The notes beneath the pieces were generated by a model. That model made no database searches, was not told the origin of the DNA, and saw nothing but the letters and a program-made list of their open reading frames with translations. Made by a program: the position numbers and the translations under genes. Positions 63,784 through 64,000 of a stretch of DNA of 64,000 bases are shown here, in pieces (the stretch's first letter is position 1; every line of letters begins with the position of its first letter). The DNA comes from Pleurostoma richardsiae (lineage: Eukaryota > Ascomycota > Sordariomycetes > Calosphaeriales > Pleurostomataceae): assembly GCA_030052745.1 (NCBI GenBank), contig JANBVO010000045.1, forward strand, positions 224,138-288,137, written 5' to 3'.

Positions 63784-64000
63784 TCGGCATTCCTTTTGCT
63801 TCTTTTCCTGTCGGCGTGTCTTTTTATATGCCCTTCATTTTCCCTTTCGGGAGTTTGCTCCCCAGATATTTACAGGGTGTACAACAATACTTTTGCTTTA
63901 TCCACATATCCGTAGTAAAGAGGTTCGTACCTCGTCTAAAAGATGATCTAATGAGATCGAGAGAGCTAGAGAAAATAGACCCGAGTGATACGACCCCCCC
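63784..64000. other. right end of window
   Basis: These 217 bp begin with short T runs that can serve as the Pol III terminator of the tRNA gene. No gene is recognised before the window ends. Confidence 0.5.

Noticed and set aside
1-64000. CRISPR array, rRNA, transposase or biosynthetic core enzyme
   Set aside because: I looked for repeats with spacers, rRNA-like sequence, transposase motifs and PKS/NRPS/terpene-type motifs and found none.

Overview
The window is nuclear DNA of a filamentous ascomycete (Pezizomycotina, most likely Sordariomycetes). Protein genes are split by short GT-AG introns (47-119 bp, one exception of 652 bp) with CTRAY-like branch sites. The gene content is fungal: a Ran1/Sks1-type kinase, Prp4, TMA7, an Izh-type PAQR protein, a Pth11-like rhodopsin-domain receptor, a Zn2Cys6 regulator and a DUF7730-like protein. 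A tRNA-Cys lies at the right end. I call 18 protein genes with resolved exon structures, one tRNA, a short overlapping uORF, two probable gene relics and one possible micro-gene.

Region by region. (1) 1-15001 is gene-poor: one two-exon Ran1-like kinase (3939-5617, minus) lies between about 3.9 kb and 9.4 kb with no recognisable gene. (2) 15002-31000 is a compact housekeeping block: Prp4 splicing kinase, TMA7 ribosome-associated protein, PAQR/Izh membrane protein, TFIIIC subunit Tfc6, RNase P/MRP subunit Pop4, an HX4D acyltransferase ending in the PTS1-like tripeptide ARL, and pantoate-beta-alanine ligase. (3) 31600-45400 is looser and accessory: a GMC oxidoreductase, a seven-helix Pth11-like receptor, a class-III aminotransferase, a GPI-anchored-looking secreted protein and a secreted intradiol dioxygenase, with broken or tiny coding-like segments at 39.0-39.9 kb. 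(4) 45900-53100 holds a DUF7730-type protein, a four-exon orphan basic protein, a 3 kb stretch with a decayed-looking gene, and a four-helix membrane protein. (5) 53600-63230 holds a six-exon sterol-glucosyltransferase-like enzyme, a Zn2Cys6 regulator, a type II membrane Fringe/GT31-like glycosyltransferase with a C-terminal PAN-like Cys motif, and an SDR oxidoreductase; a tRNA-Cys(GCA) follows.

Functional links are mostly housekeeping. Prp4 and TMA7 share a divergent 0.7 kb promoter region, as do Pop4 and the acyltransferase. The acyltransferase and PanC genes converge with only 123 bp between stop codons. I see no transposon, CRISPR array, rRNA or obvious secondary-metabolite core gene. No single wholly new multi-gene system could be demonstrated. 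The best leads are the 9 kb silent region at the Ran1-like kinase, the 652-bp intron in the splicing kinase Prp4, the peroxisomal signal on the acyltransferase, and the decayed or orphan genes at 39-52 kb. All exon boundaries were read by eye from splice signals, reading phase and remembered family conservation; no search was run.
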